Shown here: one piece after another, positions 45,690-57,083 of the stretch
How positions within the stretch are numbered: the stretch's first letter is position 1
Layout: each line of letters starts with the position of its first letter
Assembly: GCA_037783545.1 (NCBI GenBank)
Contig: JBBELK010000634.1
Span: 1-64,000 of the forward strand
Direction of reading: 5' to 3'
DNA from: Henricia sp. BOLD:AAB3569
Taxonomy: Eukaryota > Echinodermata > Asteroidea > Spinulosida > Echinasteridae
DNA length: 64,000 nucleotides
The notes under the pieces: generated by a model
The model's database searches: none
What the model saw: only the letters and a program-made list of their open reading frames with translations
Told to the model about the DNA's origin: nothing
Translations under genes and position numbers: made by a program

Positions 45690-46152
45690 TGTGACCCGCT
45701 CTGCGAAAAAGGGTATTAAGTCGCGCTGGCTAGTATTCTTTTTGCGACCATAAGAAGAAATCTGTGGCATTTCTACGCTCATTAAAATACCAAAACACAA
45801 AAGAAATTCCAGGCGTAACGCAGACATTCCAGGGGGAACACAGACATTCCAGGCGTAACGCAGACATTCCAGGGGGAACACTGCCATTCCAGGAGGAACG
45901 CTGCCATTCCAGGAGGAACACAGCCATTCCAGGGGGAACACAGACATTCAAGGGGGAACACAGACATTCCAGGGGGAACACAGACATTCCAGGGGAACAC
46001 AGACATTCCAGGCGGTATCTGGGCAACGCCAGGAATTTCCATTGTGTTTTGGTATTTTATTGAGCGTGGATTTGCCGCGGATTTCTTTTTGTGGTCGTAA
46101 AAAGAATACTAGCCAGCGTCACTTAATACCCCTTTTCGCAGAGCGGGTCACA
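45690..46152. mobile_element. Mariner-type MITE with internal minisatellite
   Basis: Long inverted arms (about 110 bp) from TGTGACCCGCTCTGCGAAAA to the complement, flanked by TA at 45688-45689 and 46153-46154. Inside lies a 20-bp minisatellite. Arms contain AATACTAGCCAGCG/CGCTGGCTAGTATT. Confidence 0.92.
45808..46014. repeat. 20-bp minisatellite, ~10 units
   Basis: Units of ACATTCCAGGGGGAACACAG with variants (GGCGTAACGCAG, GGAGGAACGCTGCC). Because no unit contains a stop in several frames, long frames open on both strands here; they are not genes. Confidence 0.92.
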
Positions 46153-46440
46153 TATTATGGGATCACGCATCCACGTCTTCCTGAGACTGATTTACATTGT
46201 TTGCTTCTTTAGTTTGGTCGTTCAGGCATTTCATAGATGCATTACAGGCACAAAACATTGTGCATGAGAGTTTGGCCTTGTTGCACTCACAATACTAACT
46301 CGGGCAAAACACAGGAACATAATTTATTGAACTCATCTAGGATAGGCTATTGTATTACATCTACTGTTACCGACACACACTCCATGTGCTAGTGTTCACA
46401 ATACACCACAATACATCTGTGCGTGAGAGTTGGTGTGCGC

Positions 46441-46505
46441 TTGTTCTCCCAAACAATCGTGGACGTTTTAGGGAGGTCTAACAAAGAGAACAATATCGTC
46501 CAATA
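46441..46505. other. Paralogous empty site of the 6-kb Harbinger
   Basis: Reverse complement reads GACGATATTGTTCTCTTTG, TTA, GACCTCCCTAAAACGTCCAC. These are the left and right flanks of the 21871-27868 element with a single TTA (46479-46481 on the plus strand). Confidence 0.9.
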
Positions 46506-46974
46506 TCGTCTTGACATTTATAACATTGAAAAGAAAACTTACAACCTTACAATATTGAAGGGTTAGCATATGGCCTAGATGTACATTGTGTCTCAACACT
46601 GAATAATGTTATACTTTTTTTTTTTTTTTATATGTAGGATTAACGTAAACCATGGAAAAGGCAGCCATTCTGAAAATAACAGAGTGGATGTTCCTCTAGA
46701 ATTTGAAGTAGATGACTCTACAACTATTCTTATACCTATCTTGTAAATTTGATCTCAATACAGGCCACTTTGATATCTTTTCAATGGGATGGGTGGCCAT
46801 TTTGACAAATGGTTGCCATGGCAACTGTATTAAAATTTGATATTGGTATAATCCATATTTCTTGTGAGGCTATTGGATACCTCTGTATGAAATGTTGTCA
46901 TTCTGTGACCTTTTGAACAATTCTAAAGCATTACAGCCACACTATAACAGAGCAATTGGTGCTTTTATTAGCAC

Positions 46975-47150
46975 AAAAACACAATTTGGCGGCCAATTTG
47001 TTTTTGGCCGATATAAAAATTGCTCAATGCTGACAGAGTAACAGTTTTCAGATTTTTCAAACAGAGGGTCTAGACTATCATAATCCGTTGAAAAAAAAAC
47101 TATAGACCCCCAAAACAAGGTTAGGCCCAAAATCTGGGTTTGGCTGCCGG
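46975..47150. repeat. Long inverted repeat, right arm
   Basis: Reverse complement of 44804-44965, enclosing 2 kb that includes the mariner-type MITE. May be the ends of an unidentified element. Confidence 0.65.
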
Positions 47151-47890
47151 ACTATATAGGCTAATCTCATAACACGCCGGTCTGGGTACTGTAGAGATAA
47201 CGGGCATAGAACTAATATGGTCCACTGACAAAAAGGGTCTGACTGTTTGCAAACGGCAGTCCGTTTGTCGCTACCAGACGACGCTAGCGGTTCCAAACTG
47301 AAACTGGACTAGGAATTCAAATTAAATTTTGGGTCCTAGATGAGGCTTTTTTGGGTGCAAATCCCGTTTGGGGAACATGTATGAGACATGGTTGGACATT
47401 TGAGGGCCTTATTGGCGAACAATTTTCACACATTTTGGACTAAACTGCAATTTTAGGTCATCTTGTAGATTTGCAAAACGCACACAATATTTGTTTGTCC
47501 ATCAAAATGTTCAGAGAAATTTCTCCAAACCATCATTTTCCCAGACATACCGATATAGGCCTATTATAGCGAATAAAGCCAGATTCTTGAACAAAATAGT
47601 CATTACAAACTTATTCGGGCAATAAACATATTTTGACTATAATTTGAATTTAAAGACACACATCGCAACGTAAGTCAACACGAGCGAACGGAGCAAATAT
47701 GGCGGCGCGTGATTTGCATTAGTATCGATTACTGACGCTGAATTATTGTTACGAGTAGTCGATACCACACGTACGCGAACGCCTAGCATGTCCACTGTAC
47801 GGCACGCTGTATACACAACACAGCGCGTAGTACAGGTACTAGACAAATTTCAAAATTGTTAGAACACATATAACAAAAAATCCGCCTTTA
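47151..47890. other. Spacer, no recognisable feature
   Basis: No conserved frame or repeat was recognised. Confidence 0.4.
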
Positions 47891-48117
47891 TGCACCTATC
47901 AATTGTTTCCCCCACCCCTCCCCCCGGGCTACCCCACCTAAGAGGTAGGGATTGTCACTTTTTGCGTGACAAAATCCCCACTCCTGGGGCAACATTTAGG
48001 TGACAAAAATCCCCACCCTCGGGTGCAAAACATGCGCAAAAATGCACAAAACTGCACAGAAAATGGGCCAAATGCCCCACCCTGGGGCATGGGATGGGGG
48101 AAACAATTGTAGGTGCA
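47891..48117. mobile_element. CACCCC/CAATTGTT MITE, copy 3 (complete)
   Basis: Inverted ends TGCACCTATCAATTGTTTCC and GGAAACAATTGTAGGTGCA, with inner CCCCACC / GGTGGGG-type symmetry. Best copy of the family. Confidence 0.85.
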
Positions 48118-49043
48118 TTATTGCCACGTTCAAATCAAATTCAGACACTAAAATAGTTCATCAACTGTACCAGCAAATATGTTTCAATGTTGGGAAAATG
48201 ATATTTTCCGAGCAATAAGGCAAATTGTAAAGTATGTTTTCAAAAAAATATTTAAACAAATTCGAAGTAAGCTTTTTTTTGCCGTAATTCCGTGTTATAT
48301 CTCAATTTTTAAAGACTTGTTTGCCTTGGAATTATTTAAAGTAGGTCTTCAAAAGTCATTCTGCATATTTTTAATGGTTGTTTATTGCTTTTTTTTTCCA
48401 AACATTGCGTAGGATAACACCCATACGATTTCGACATCAAAAAGCGCGCCAAATATAAAACACACCAACATGCGCAGTACTTTGTGTCACCCTCAGACAG
48501 CTGTGATAACCAGGGACTCCTTCATTTACATCCACCATCAACCCACATCACGAGAGGCCAGCATGCCACTTTTTGCACCGTTGTGGTCGTAGAGGGCGTT
48601 ATGCTCTTGGTCAGTCCCGATCCAGTCTTGCCCGCGGTTGGACGCGTTTGTGGATGTCTCTGCATCCGGGGGAAACAACTCTTAGCGAGGCCTCAAGAAT
48701 AATTTGAAGGAGAAAATGCATGTTTCAATAAAGGGCTTAGTTTGTAGGGGATCTGTCCCAACAGGTAAAATACTTTCTTTTACCGCGAGCAGTACAGTCG
48801 TGAAACGGGCCAGCCAAACAATTGCCGAGGCATTTTCAACCGGTTAGGCTGTAACACAGGGTGGTTTGAATTGCAGTCACGCTCCGGCGTACAGGTTCCT
48901 TTGGCACCTTTGTATCAAAGCGAATTCCGCATGCATTGTTGCACAACGCAATACATGTGCGCGTGAGTGTGAGCTCTTGTTTGGGTGTGGCAGCTCAGAT
49001 TCCCGTTGGTTGGCATACGCACTGGATTGTAAGAACGAGCGAC

Positions 49044-49969
49044 ATGTTTGAAGCACTAGAGGTGAGTTTGGTGCTCCGTATTTTCGTTTAGGAGGGTTTT
49101 ACTTCAATTTTACAAGAACGTTATAGTGGGGCCTTTTTATATTTCATGCTTTAATCGTATAAGCTCTTATTATAGGCATGAATTTCGTTGACGGGTCCGC
49201 CACTGAGATTCCGCGTGGGAGGTCTTTGAAAAAAAGAATAAATAAAATTCAAATGAAATTGTTCAAAATGTGTCACTCCCTGCAAACCCGCGGACCCCGC
49301 CCCCTTCCTTGTTCGATTCTTCACCTGAATTTGGTAATAAACGCCCAAGTCAGTTAATCATGCAGTCTCGGGTGAAGGGGTGGACTGCATAAGGCAGGAT
49401 AGCTCAAAGTTGTTGACTTGGTACATCGTGTATCCCTGGTGGGGTTTGCCTTGATGTTGGGCAAACAGTTTGCAGAATTTGCAATGCTAGTTTTAGAGAA
49501 ATAGTATTTTATTTCTGGAAATTTCATCCCTTCTTTAAATTACCTCAGTCACTGTACAAGTTATCCTACGTTTCCAGATCTTTGAAATCTTTTCTGGGCA
49601 AACCCAAGGGTCACATCATATGGAGGAGAGAGGGCAGAAAAGTAAGGCATTTTGCGTTTTTCCTGCATCTCGCATTATCGGACCGTGAATGTTTCAACCA
49701 ATCACATGGTTTCGCGCACCTTCCCTAGTGCTTAAACCTTATTTTCTGTCTGTTTTTCCCATATTGTTTGCCGCAGACATCAGCCATAAAACGGCACAAA
49801 GCCAGCAGGGCGGAGCTTCTGAAAGTCTGCCCCGAGACTGGCTACGACAGCATTGTGGCATACATAATGGCACTCCTTCGCAAGTATATCGTGGATATCA
49901 AAGAAAAACAGTTATATGCCAACTTAACGAAAAAACAGTCAAAAAAAGGTTTGCAGTCATTTCGCCCTA
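49044..49969 (+). CDS. Possible two-exon host gene (very tentative)
   Basis: A reading MFEALE at 49044-49061 is followed directly by a strong donor (GTGAGT at 49062). A good acceptor (TTGTTTGCCGCAG) ends at 49776. Joining in phase 0 continues as TSAIKRHKASRAELLKVCPE, TGYDSIVAYIMALLRKYIVD, IKEKQLYANLTKKQ before the sequence runs into the GGGCGAA minisatellite. The peptide is helical and basic, and not like a transposon protein that I recognise. The surrounding 48.5-49.9 kb has no obvious repeat. A downstream exon, if any, was not found, and the two-exon model could be chance. No function is proposed. Confidence 0.3.
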
Positions 49970-50150
49970 AAACCACTTCTCCCTGAACCATTTCGCCCTG
50001 AACCACGGCCTGTGCACGAAGTGGTTTTGGGGCGAAGTAGCATTTGGGCGATGTAGTGTTTGGACGAAGTGATTTGGGGCGAAATGGCACTCGGGCGAAG
50101 TGGTTTGGGGGCGAAATGTCACTTGGGCGAAATGGTTTTGGGGCGAATGG
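49965..50150. repeat. TTTCGCCC/GGGCGAA minisatellite
   Basis: Irregular ~16-30-bp units, first as TTTCGCCCT on the plus strand and then as GGGGCGAA(A/G)TGG, so the array is also a loose inverted repeat about 50010. Motif shared with 12882-12950. Confidence 0.8.
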
Positions 50151-50590
50151 AATTTTCGTCTCATGAGACGAAAACTAATTGTTTTACTCGTTTCTCAAAG
50201 ACTATAGCACTTTAGACAAAACCATTTCAGGGGAAGTTTTCTAAGGTCATCATGTTTATATTGTGTAAGTTAGGCGTAAATCTGTGAACATTTCTTATTT
50301 TCGAGATACCAATCATGTATACTGCCTTTAAGCACGGTGTGTTATTTTTAAAGTTTCAGTCTTCTTTTAATCATCTTGCTTCTCATGTAGGAATATGGTC
50401 GCTAATTGGAGATCTTAGAGTCTCTCTTGGGAATCGTCTTCGAAAGACGATTTTGACCCCTTCGCAGCGCAGGCTACCAGGAGACAGAGAGATGTATTTT
50501 CATGGGTGAATATAGCGTGGCTCCCAGCGTCCGATCCTGACGGCTCCGCCCCTGTCCCAGAAGATGTTCTGCTTGGAAATCGATCTCCAG
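50151..50590. other. Presumed 5' flank of the gypsy element, no LTR found
   Basis: Should hold the 5' LTR and primer-binding site if the element were complete, but no copy of the TGTTGTGTTGTTATAGCGCC start of the 3' LTR was found, so the 5' end is probably lost. Confidence 0.4.
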
Positions 50591-50594
50591 ATTT

Positions 50595-51203
50595 CAAAGC
50601 GCTTCGTTTTCGGAGCTTCCGCCTCCTCCACCGTTCCTAGCTACACCAGGAAATCCTCCGATTCCATGGAGACGGTGGAGAAGCCTTTTTGAGACATTTA
50701 TCGTTGCTTCTGGGGCCGCTACGTACGCCGATGACCGCCGTCGCGCGATACTGCTACATTGCTTAGGACCGGAGGGGCAGCGCATTTTCGCTACACTGCC
50801 ACCTTTAAACGCGCTGGAGTTCGCCGACGCCGATCCAACATCGTCCGACAGTTCTGCTATTCCCTCTTTTGGTGAGACTTTGCGGAGATTGCAGGCACAA
50901 TTTCTGCCTGCGTTAAACATCGTCGCCGAACGGTATAGATTTCGCCAGAGAGGTCAAATTAAAGGTGAATCGGTGGACGAATACGTCCCTACATGCGACT
51001 TTGGTTCCATGGCGGATGAAATGATTCGAGATCAGCTCGTGGAGAAGACTTCGACTGATCGCATACGTGAAAGACTTCTCCTGGAACCAAAGCTCACTCT
51101 CATGTCAGCATTGACTCTAAGTCGTCAAATGGAGGCAGCTACTGTATTCGCGAGTCTCGGTCAATTGCTCAGGGAGTTGGATTTGCACAATCCAGTTCCA
51201 TAA
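50595..51203 (+). pseudogene. Ty3/gypsy Gag capsid region
   Basis: One frame, read from a PPPPFLATPGNPPIPW segment, continues through RRRAILLHCLGPEGQRIF, FRQRGQIKGESVDEY, CDFGSMADEMIRDQLV and IRERLLLEPKLTL to the stop at 51201. This order is the capsid region of Ty3/gypsy Gag proteins of metazoans, which assemble the particle in the cytoplasm. Between VDEYV and CDFG the family usually has about ten more residues, suggesting a small deletion. The N-terminus is not defined; no start codon is proposed. The zinc knuckles lie in the next frame, after 51203. Confidence 0.75.
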
Positions 51204-54200
51204 TGGTGAATGCCACATACACTCGTAAGTCCAAGCCATTTTCCAAGTCCAGTGCACATAAGTCAAAGCCTAAACCTTTCACCACACTGGCTCGTCCGCA
51301 AACCGTGTCCCGCTCCATACAGTGCTATCGCTGTGGCTCTCCTAGTCACAAAGCCAACTCTCCTGCATGCCCAGCAATCGATGCTGTTTGTACGGCATGT
51401 TCCAAAAAGGGACATTATGCTCGTGTGTGCAAGTCAACGGCTAAAGTTAAGAGTGTTTCTGTTGAACAATTCGACTCCGACTCGAAGGATGAAGTGCAAA
51501 TCCTCACGATTGGAGCTCCCAAAGCACGAAACCTTATTTGCAGCGTCATTCTAGGCCAAGATGCACCAGTTTTCGATACGGGTTCCCCTGTTTCGATTTT
51601 GCCTGTGTCGGTTTTTGACAAGTTCTTCGTTCGTGATGCACTACAACCATCACTCGCAAAACTGACTACATACCTGCACGAACCAATCAAGGTGCGCGGT
51701 TATTTCAGTACCATGGTTCGTCATGCCGATAATACTAATCACGCAGTCAGGGGCGATTTCTACGTTGTTGAAAAAGGTGACCCGATTCTTGGCCTGGACC
51801 TCATCCAGTCACTTAAGCTTACACTGGATGGTGACAAAGTCATTCCAATACGTCATGTTTCTCCGGAATTTACACCGACGCCTTCAGCAGAGCCGATGTC
51901 TTCGTCTACAAACAAGACTACTCCAACATTGCCTACAAATGCCACAAAGTATGCGGAATCAATTCACGCCAAGTTTCCCAAGCTATTTCAGGATGGAATT
52001 GGCACAGCTCGCGGTTTTGCTCACTGCGTCAAGGTTCGACCTGATATTCCGCCAGTACAACAACGTTTGCGCAGACTTCCTTTCGCGGTTCGCGATAAAG
52101 TTACGGCTGAACTGAAACGTCTGGAGGATGCTGCCATCATTGAGCGTATTGATGCTAGCGAGTGGGTTTCGCCCATAATCGTCTCCTACAAGAAATCTGG
52201 AGATATTCGTCTCTGTGTGGACCTTAGACAAGTTAACCGCGCAGTTGTCATAGATAGTTTTCCCATCCCAGATGTTCAAGAATTATTCGCGGAACTCAGA
52301 CATGCCACTATTTTCAGTACGTTGGACCTAAACTCCGCTTACCACCAGCTGGAGCTGGCTGAACAGTCGCGTGATTACACTGCGTTCATCACGCATGAGG
52401 GATTGTTTCGTTTCAAACGTGTTTGTTTCGGTCTGGCTTCGGCGCCAGCTGCGTTCCAGAAACTAATGTCGTCAGTACTAAGTGGGTTTCCAGGTGTTCA
52501 AGCCTACTTAGATGATGTAGTCGTATACGGCCGAGATCAGGCTGAGCACGACACGCGTCTTCACGCAGTCCTTCAACGTATACACTAGGGTCGGATTGAC
52601 CCTCAATACTGCTAAGTGTCAGTTTAATTTGTCCTCAATCTGCTTTCTGGGTCACACTGTTTCTGCGCAAGGCCTACAACCAGATCCAGCCCATGTGGAC
52701 GCTATCAAACATGCACCACGTCCCATGGATGCTGCTACGATGCGATCTTTTCTTGGGCTCGCATCATATTACGCTCGATTCGTGCCTGACTTTTCTACTG
52801 TAGTGGAGCCACTACGTGTCATGATTCGTAAAGGAGCCGAGTTCACATGGTCTCCTGCAGCCTTGCAGAGTTTCGAGACGATCAGAGAACTTATTGCTCG
52901 GAGTGTTACCCTTCGACTTTTTGACCCGCAATTGCCTGTGATTGTGTCTACTGATGCATCTGCTTACGGACTTGGTGCCGTTCTATTGCAAGTAGACAAT
53001 CGCGAATATCCAGTTGCGTTCGCATCCCGCACACTTTCCTCCGCGGAACGCAATTACTCCGTCGGGGAAAAATAAGCCTTAGCTTGCGTATGGGTGTGCG
53101 AAAAGTGGTTTCAGTACTTGTGGGGACGTCACTTCACCCTTCGAACTGATCACAGGCTCTTGTGACACTGCTGTCATCTCGTGGGTCAGGACGCCAGTCT
53201 ACGAGGATTGCTCGATGGTCCACACGGCTCATGCGTTTCAACTACACTGTCGAGTATTGCGCGGGTGTCAACAATTCAGCTGCGGACGCTATGTCGCGAC
53301 TTCCTATTCCTACGACGACAACGATGATGAAGTAATCATCCAATCTTTAAACGTGCTGCTGATCGAATCCACAGTCAGCAAAAGTGACTTACAACATGAG
53401 ACACGCGCGGATTCCACCCTTCAACAGGTGATTTCGCATGTGGTCAAGGGCTGGCCACATAAGTCACGAATTGATACAGCGCTTCGATCATATCATATGA
53501 TCAGGGATGAACTTTCGATCATCGCCGACTGCTTGATGCGCGGTGATCGATTCGTCATTCCAGCCAATTTACAGCGTCACTTGATCACCCTAGCGCATGA
53601 GGGCACACCAAGGAATCGTGCGATGCAAACAACGCTTACGAGATTGTTACTGGTGGCCGACAATGGATCGCATGGTTGAAGAGACAATTCGCAACTGCTT
53701 ACCATGCCAAAGCAGTGACAAAACAGCTCGTACGAACACGCCTCTACAGCCCGTTCCTTTGCCTGCAGGTCCATGGCAGAAGGTCGCGATTGACATAACA
53801 GGCCCTTTTGCTGATGCACCTCGCGAATGCCGCCACGCCATCGTCCTAATAGACTATTACAGCAAATGGCCAGAGGTCGCGTTCGCTTCGCAAGTTACTT
53901 CGCGCACAGTTTTTAACATGCTATCTTCGATTTTCGCCCGTGAAGGCTTGCCCCAAGAACTCGTTTCTGACAACGGTTTAAAAACTTTCTCCACAATCTG
54001 GGGATTAAGCACAGCAAGTCTTCTCTGTATTACCCCAGAGCTAATGGGGAAGTTGAACGATGGAACAGAGTTCTGAAGCAGACACTCCAGATTGCTGGAT
54101 TATTTGTTATTATTTATTTACCACATCCAACAGCGGAGAGACCGCCAATTACAGGAATGGGAGCAAGTGTGGTTGAGTGCCTTGCTCAAGGGCACAGGTG

Positions 54201-54825
54201 CCACAACCCGTCGCGGCCCGGAATTGAACCTACATTCTAGTACTAGCACAGAACTTAAGTTCGACGCACTAGACCGCTCGGCCATAACACCCCTATGAAA
54301 ACGGCCACTTTAGACTTACTGACCGCGTACCGATCTACACCTCACCAGACTACAGGGAAATCCCCATCTGAACTGCTTCACGGTCGCAAAATGGCAACTC
54401 GCTTGAACATCAGTCATGACACCCCTTTGAGCGCCAATGATCCATCTGTTCGCGATCGCGTCGCTCACAAACAGGAACTGTCTCGCAAAACTACGGACCG
54501 TAAACGTGGTGCAACTCTGCCCAAGTTTCGTATTGGTGACTATGTCCGAGTTAAAAAGCCAACTCTTATGTCTAAGAGTTCACAGAAATTCTCTGCGCCA
54601 CAGTTGATCGTGAAGTCTAAAGGACCGTTCACGTACATGCTCAAAGACGGACGCGTTTGGAACGCATCCAAGCTCAGTGTGTGTCCAGCTACTCTCATGA
54701 CCCCCACTAACCAGCCAAAAACTGCTACACAACCTGGTCCACAGGTTCCAACGCCACCCGCAGTTTTGCGCCGCTCTACTAGGATGCGCACACCTCCAAT
54801 CTGGACAAAAGACTATTGCATGTGA
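51203..54825 (+). pseudogene. Ty3/gypsy polyprotein, frameshifted
   Basis: The first intact block (51203-52588) carries two zinc knuckles (CYRCGSPSHKANSPAC, with six rather than four residues before the last Cys, and CTACSKKGHYARVC), a protease site FDTGSPVSIL, and the RT with VSPIIVSYKKSGDIRLCVDL, LDLNSAYHQL and the catalytic AYLDDVVVY. A frameshift at about 52585 leads to RT thumb and RNase H (VSTDASAYGLGAVLL) to a stop at 53073 after GEK. Further frameshifts lie near 53165, 53325 and 53600. Integrase follows, with a CLPCQSSDK zinc-finger part, IDITGPF (first Asp), VSDNG (second Asp), then after a frameshift YYPRANGEVERWNR (Glu). A SINE splits it at 54099. The C-terminal part with GDYVRVKKP and KGPFTYML ends at 54825. 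Not functional. Confidence 0.9.
54099..54295 (-). mobile_element. V-core SINE with tRNA-Leu-like head
   Basis: Minus-strand head GTGTTATGGCCGAGCGGTCT (A box) and GGTTCAATTCC (B box, 54220-54230) resemble a tRNA-Leu gene. CCTTGAGCAAGGCACTCAAC at 54171-54191 matches the V-SINE core known from fish and other animals. A short ATT/TAA-rich tail ends at 54099. Inserted in the integrase after LKQTLQIAG. Confidence 0.85.
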
Positions 54826-55173
54826 ACTTTTAATCACAACTCCACCGTGAACTTCATTGCATTTATTTGACTTTTTTTCTAAATCACTTTATTCAATGCA
54901 TAATTCAACACTTTTACAGGTTCCTCTCGTCTGAACTTTTGATAAATTCTGCATAATTACATTGTACCATTGTTGAAATCGTCTCCCCGGTTAAAAAAAT
55001 TCAGGAAATCCTTAATCTTGTTGCACAATACCTTTGGACATACAAGTTGCAATAAGGCAAAATACTTTTTTTTTAGTGTCAAAGCATGGACACATTTAAG
55101 AGAGGGGGAGATGTTGTGTTGTTATAGCGCCCTCGGGAGGGCTTTGGCGGAGAGCTTTCTTGTGGCGGTCTCC
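54826..55173 (+). mobile_element. Ty3/gypsy 3' region: polypurine tract and truncated LTR
   Basis: After the pol stop, an AT-rich 3' UTR ends in a polypurine tract AGAGAGGGGGAGA (55099-55111), followed directly by TGTTGTGTTGTTATAGCGCC at 55112, the expected TG start of an LTR. The LTR is cut at about 55173, where the RTE-like LINE begins. No terminal CA is seen. Confidence 0.65.
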
Positions 55174-57033
55174 TCAATCGTTTGAGTGGCCGGCTTCAGG
55201 TATACGGGTCCTCAAAGACGCCAACTTCCTCCACTGCTTTCTGTCACTCGCTGCAACAGCCATTTCTTCGAGACTCGTCGACTCTCCGGATACTGCTAGA
55301 TAATCTTCCTGCACGCAATTTGTCCATGTTTTACGTGGCCTGCCCTTCGAACGCTTCCCGCGTGGTGGTTTCCACTGTAACAGTCTCTTTGGCAGCCGCT
55401 CAGGTGGCATTCTCGACACGTGCCCAAACCAGCGCAATCTGCTCCTGGAGATGAAGCTAGTTACCGCATCGATTCCCGCTCGCTGTAAGACCTCAGCATT
55501 GCTCTTCATATGCTGCCACTTGATCCGTAGGATCCGTCTCAGACATCGCCGATGGAAGACCTCCACACGATGTACGTGACGCTTGGTAGTTGACCAGGTC
55601 TCGCTACCATACAGGAGCACCGTCAGTACAGCCGCCCGGTAGATTCTGATCTTAGTATTAGTGGCGATGTTCCTGTTGTGCCATACCTTAGCTTACCGAG
55701 CGAGTTGTAGGCTCCAGCTGCCTTGCCGATCCTTGAATCAAGATCTTTGTCAATGGTCCCATCAGCAGAAATCACCGATCCCAGGTACGTGAAGTTACTG
55801 ACCTGCTGAACAGTAATCCCATTCACAGTGACGTCAACAGTACCGTCCTCTGTGTACGGACGCTGACCTGACTGCTTGGAAACAGCCATGGTCTCCGTCT
55901 TGCTGCTGTTGATTCGCAAGCCGGCGTATTCCGCGTACTTGGAGATAAAATCAGTTGATTCCTGGAGACCCTCCTTGGTGCTATCCAGCACCGCCATATC
56001 GTCGGCGTAATCAGTGTCCATGACCACCTCCTCCTCTGTGTCGGTCGAACTCTACTTCAGCATCAACCCGCGAGAGATGGTCTTATTACTCTCGGCGAGC
56101 TGAGCCACCCAGTTCAGGCACACATTGAAAACCGGTGGACCCTGGATATCACCCTGTCCCGTACCACTGATTACCTTAAACCACCTTTCTTTGAGGGCAC
56201 TGTTAGTGCTGTCAGGCACAGTGTCGACCCCACCGTGCCTGACAGCACTAACGGTGCCCTCAAAGAAAGCCTTTATGATGTTGATGTACTTTCCAGGAAC
56301 ACTCTACTTCTCCCAGACCTCAGCAAACAGAGAAGTCAGCGGACCAATAAGACCCTCAGATCCAAACCGGAGTTGTTCGTTCGAGATCCCATCAACTCCA
56401 GGGGCTCTTGTGAGTCTTCAGTCGAGCGAGAGAAGTGCCTATCTCCTCACTAGTCGGTGCTGGGTCATTATCAGAGAGGTACCTGAAGCAGTCCTCTGCA
56501 GGGAGATTTTCCGAGTCCAGATCCATCAGATTAACTGTGGTCGCAGTTGGTTTCAGGAGCTCAGAGAAGTAATCTGCCCACCGCTCTCTTTGCTGCTCAG
56601 GATCTGAGATAGGGTTTCCGTCTGTGTCGCGGACAGCAGCAGTCCTTCGATTGCGGTTGCCAGACATTTGCTTTATCCGCTGCCAGATCTCTCTTTGCTT
56701 GCCGTAAGAGGCCGCCTCCTCCAGATCAGTGGCCAGACGGTCCGCCAACCGCTGGTCGTCTTTACGAGCTGATTTCTTTACCAGTTTGTTCAGTCGCGAG
56801 TACTCAGCACCACCCTCGGGTGCCTTCCTCTTCACTGCTGCTCGTTGTACTATTAGGTCCTTGGTCGGCATGGATAAGTGCTGCTCTCGCGCCTTCCTAG
56901 ACCGAGTTCCGAGAACCTCCAGTGACACAGAATCCACGACATCCCTGATCTGAGTCCACTTGCCCTCAAGATTCTCCTCCGGTGATAACGACGCGAACCT
57001 GTTTGTAAGAGTAACGTTGTACTTTCCAACCAT
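55174..57033 (-). pseudogene. RTE-like LINE, RT and C-terminal region
   Basis: Minus-strand pieces in order: linker with EIWQRIKQMSGNRN and RERWADYFSELL (57033-56392), an RT middle with VISGTGQGDIQGPPVFNV in a short broken part (56300-56050), the catalytic TDYADDMAVL with LRINSSKTETM and NFTYLGSVIS (56027-55623), and the C-terminal LLYGSETWSTTK, HRRCLRRILRIKWQ, RLRWFGHVSRMP and GRPRKTW (55620-55174). The order is that of RTE/BovB-like or related LINEs. Frame breaks occur near 55622, 56040 and 56390, and a palindromic duplication lies at 56185-56269. The endonuclease is absent, so it is 5' truncated at about 57083, which is typical for target-primed integration. Confidence 0.8.
56185..56269. 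repeat. 35-base hairpin inside the LINE RT
   Basis: CTTTCTTTGAGGGCACTGTT...(35 bases) and its reverse complement at 56235-56269 with one mismatch and a 15-base loop. It adds sequence in a place where related RTs have a short loop between the finger and the SGxxQG motif. Confidence 0.85.
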
Positions 57034-57083
57034 CGTCCGGTCACGCAGGTTCTCAAGAGCTGGTAGGACCCTTGTGTGTTCAC

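Noticed and set aside
45675-46063. Four long frames with repeated PLECLCS or HSRRNTD peptides
   Set aside because: Produced by the 20-bp minisatellite, open in several frames on both strands.
48484-49051. Protein-coding frames at 48484-48702 and 48866-49051
   Set aside because: No recognisable domain or splice support beyond the 49044-49061 piece; kept only as part of the tentative two-exon model.
50594-50920. Minus-strand 108-codon frame
   Set aside because: Shadow of the plus-strand gypsy gag region.
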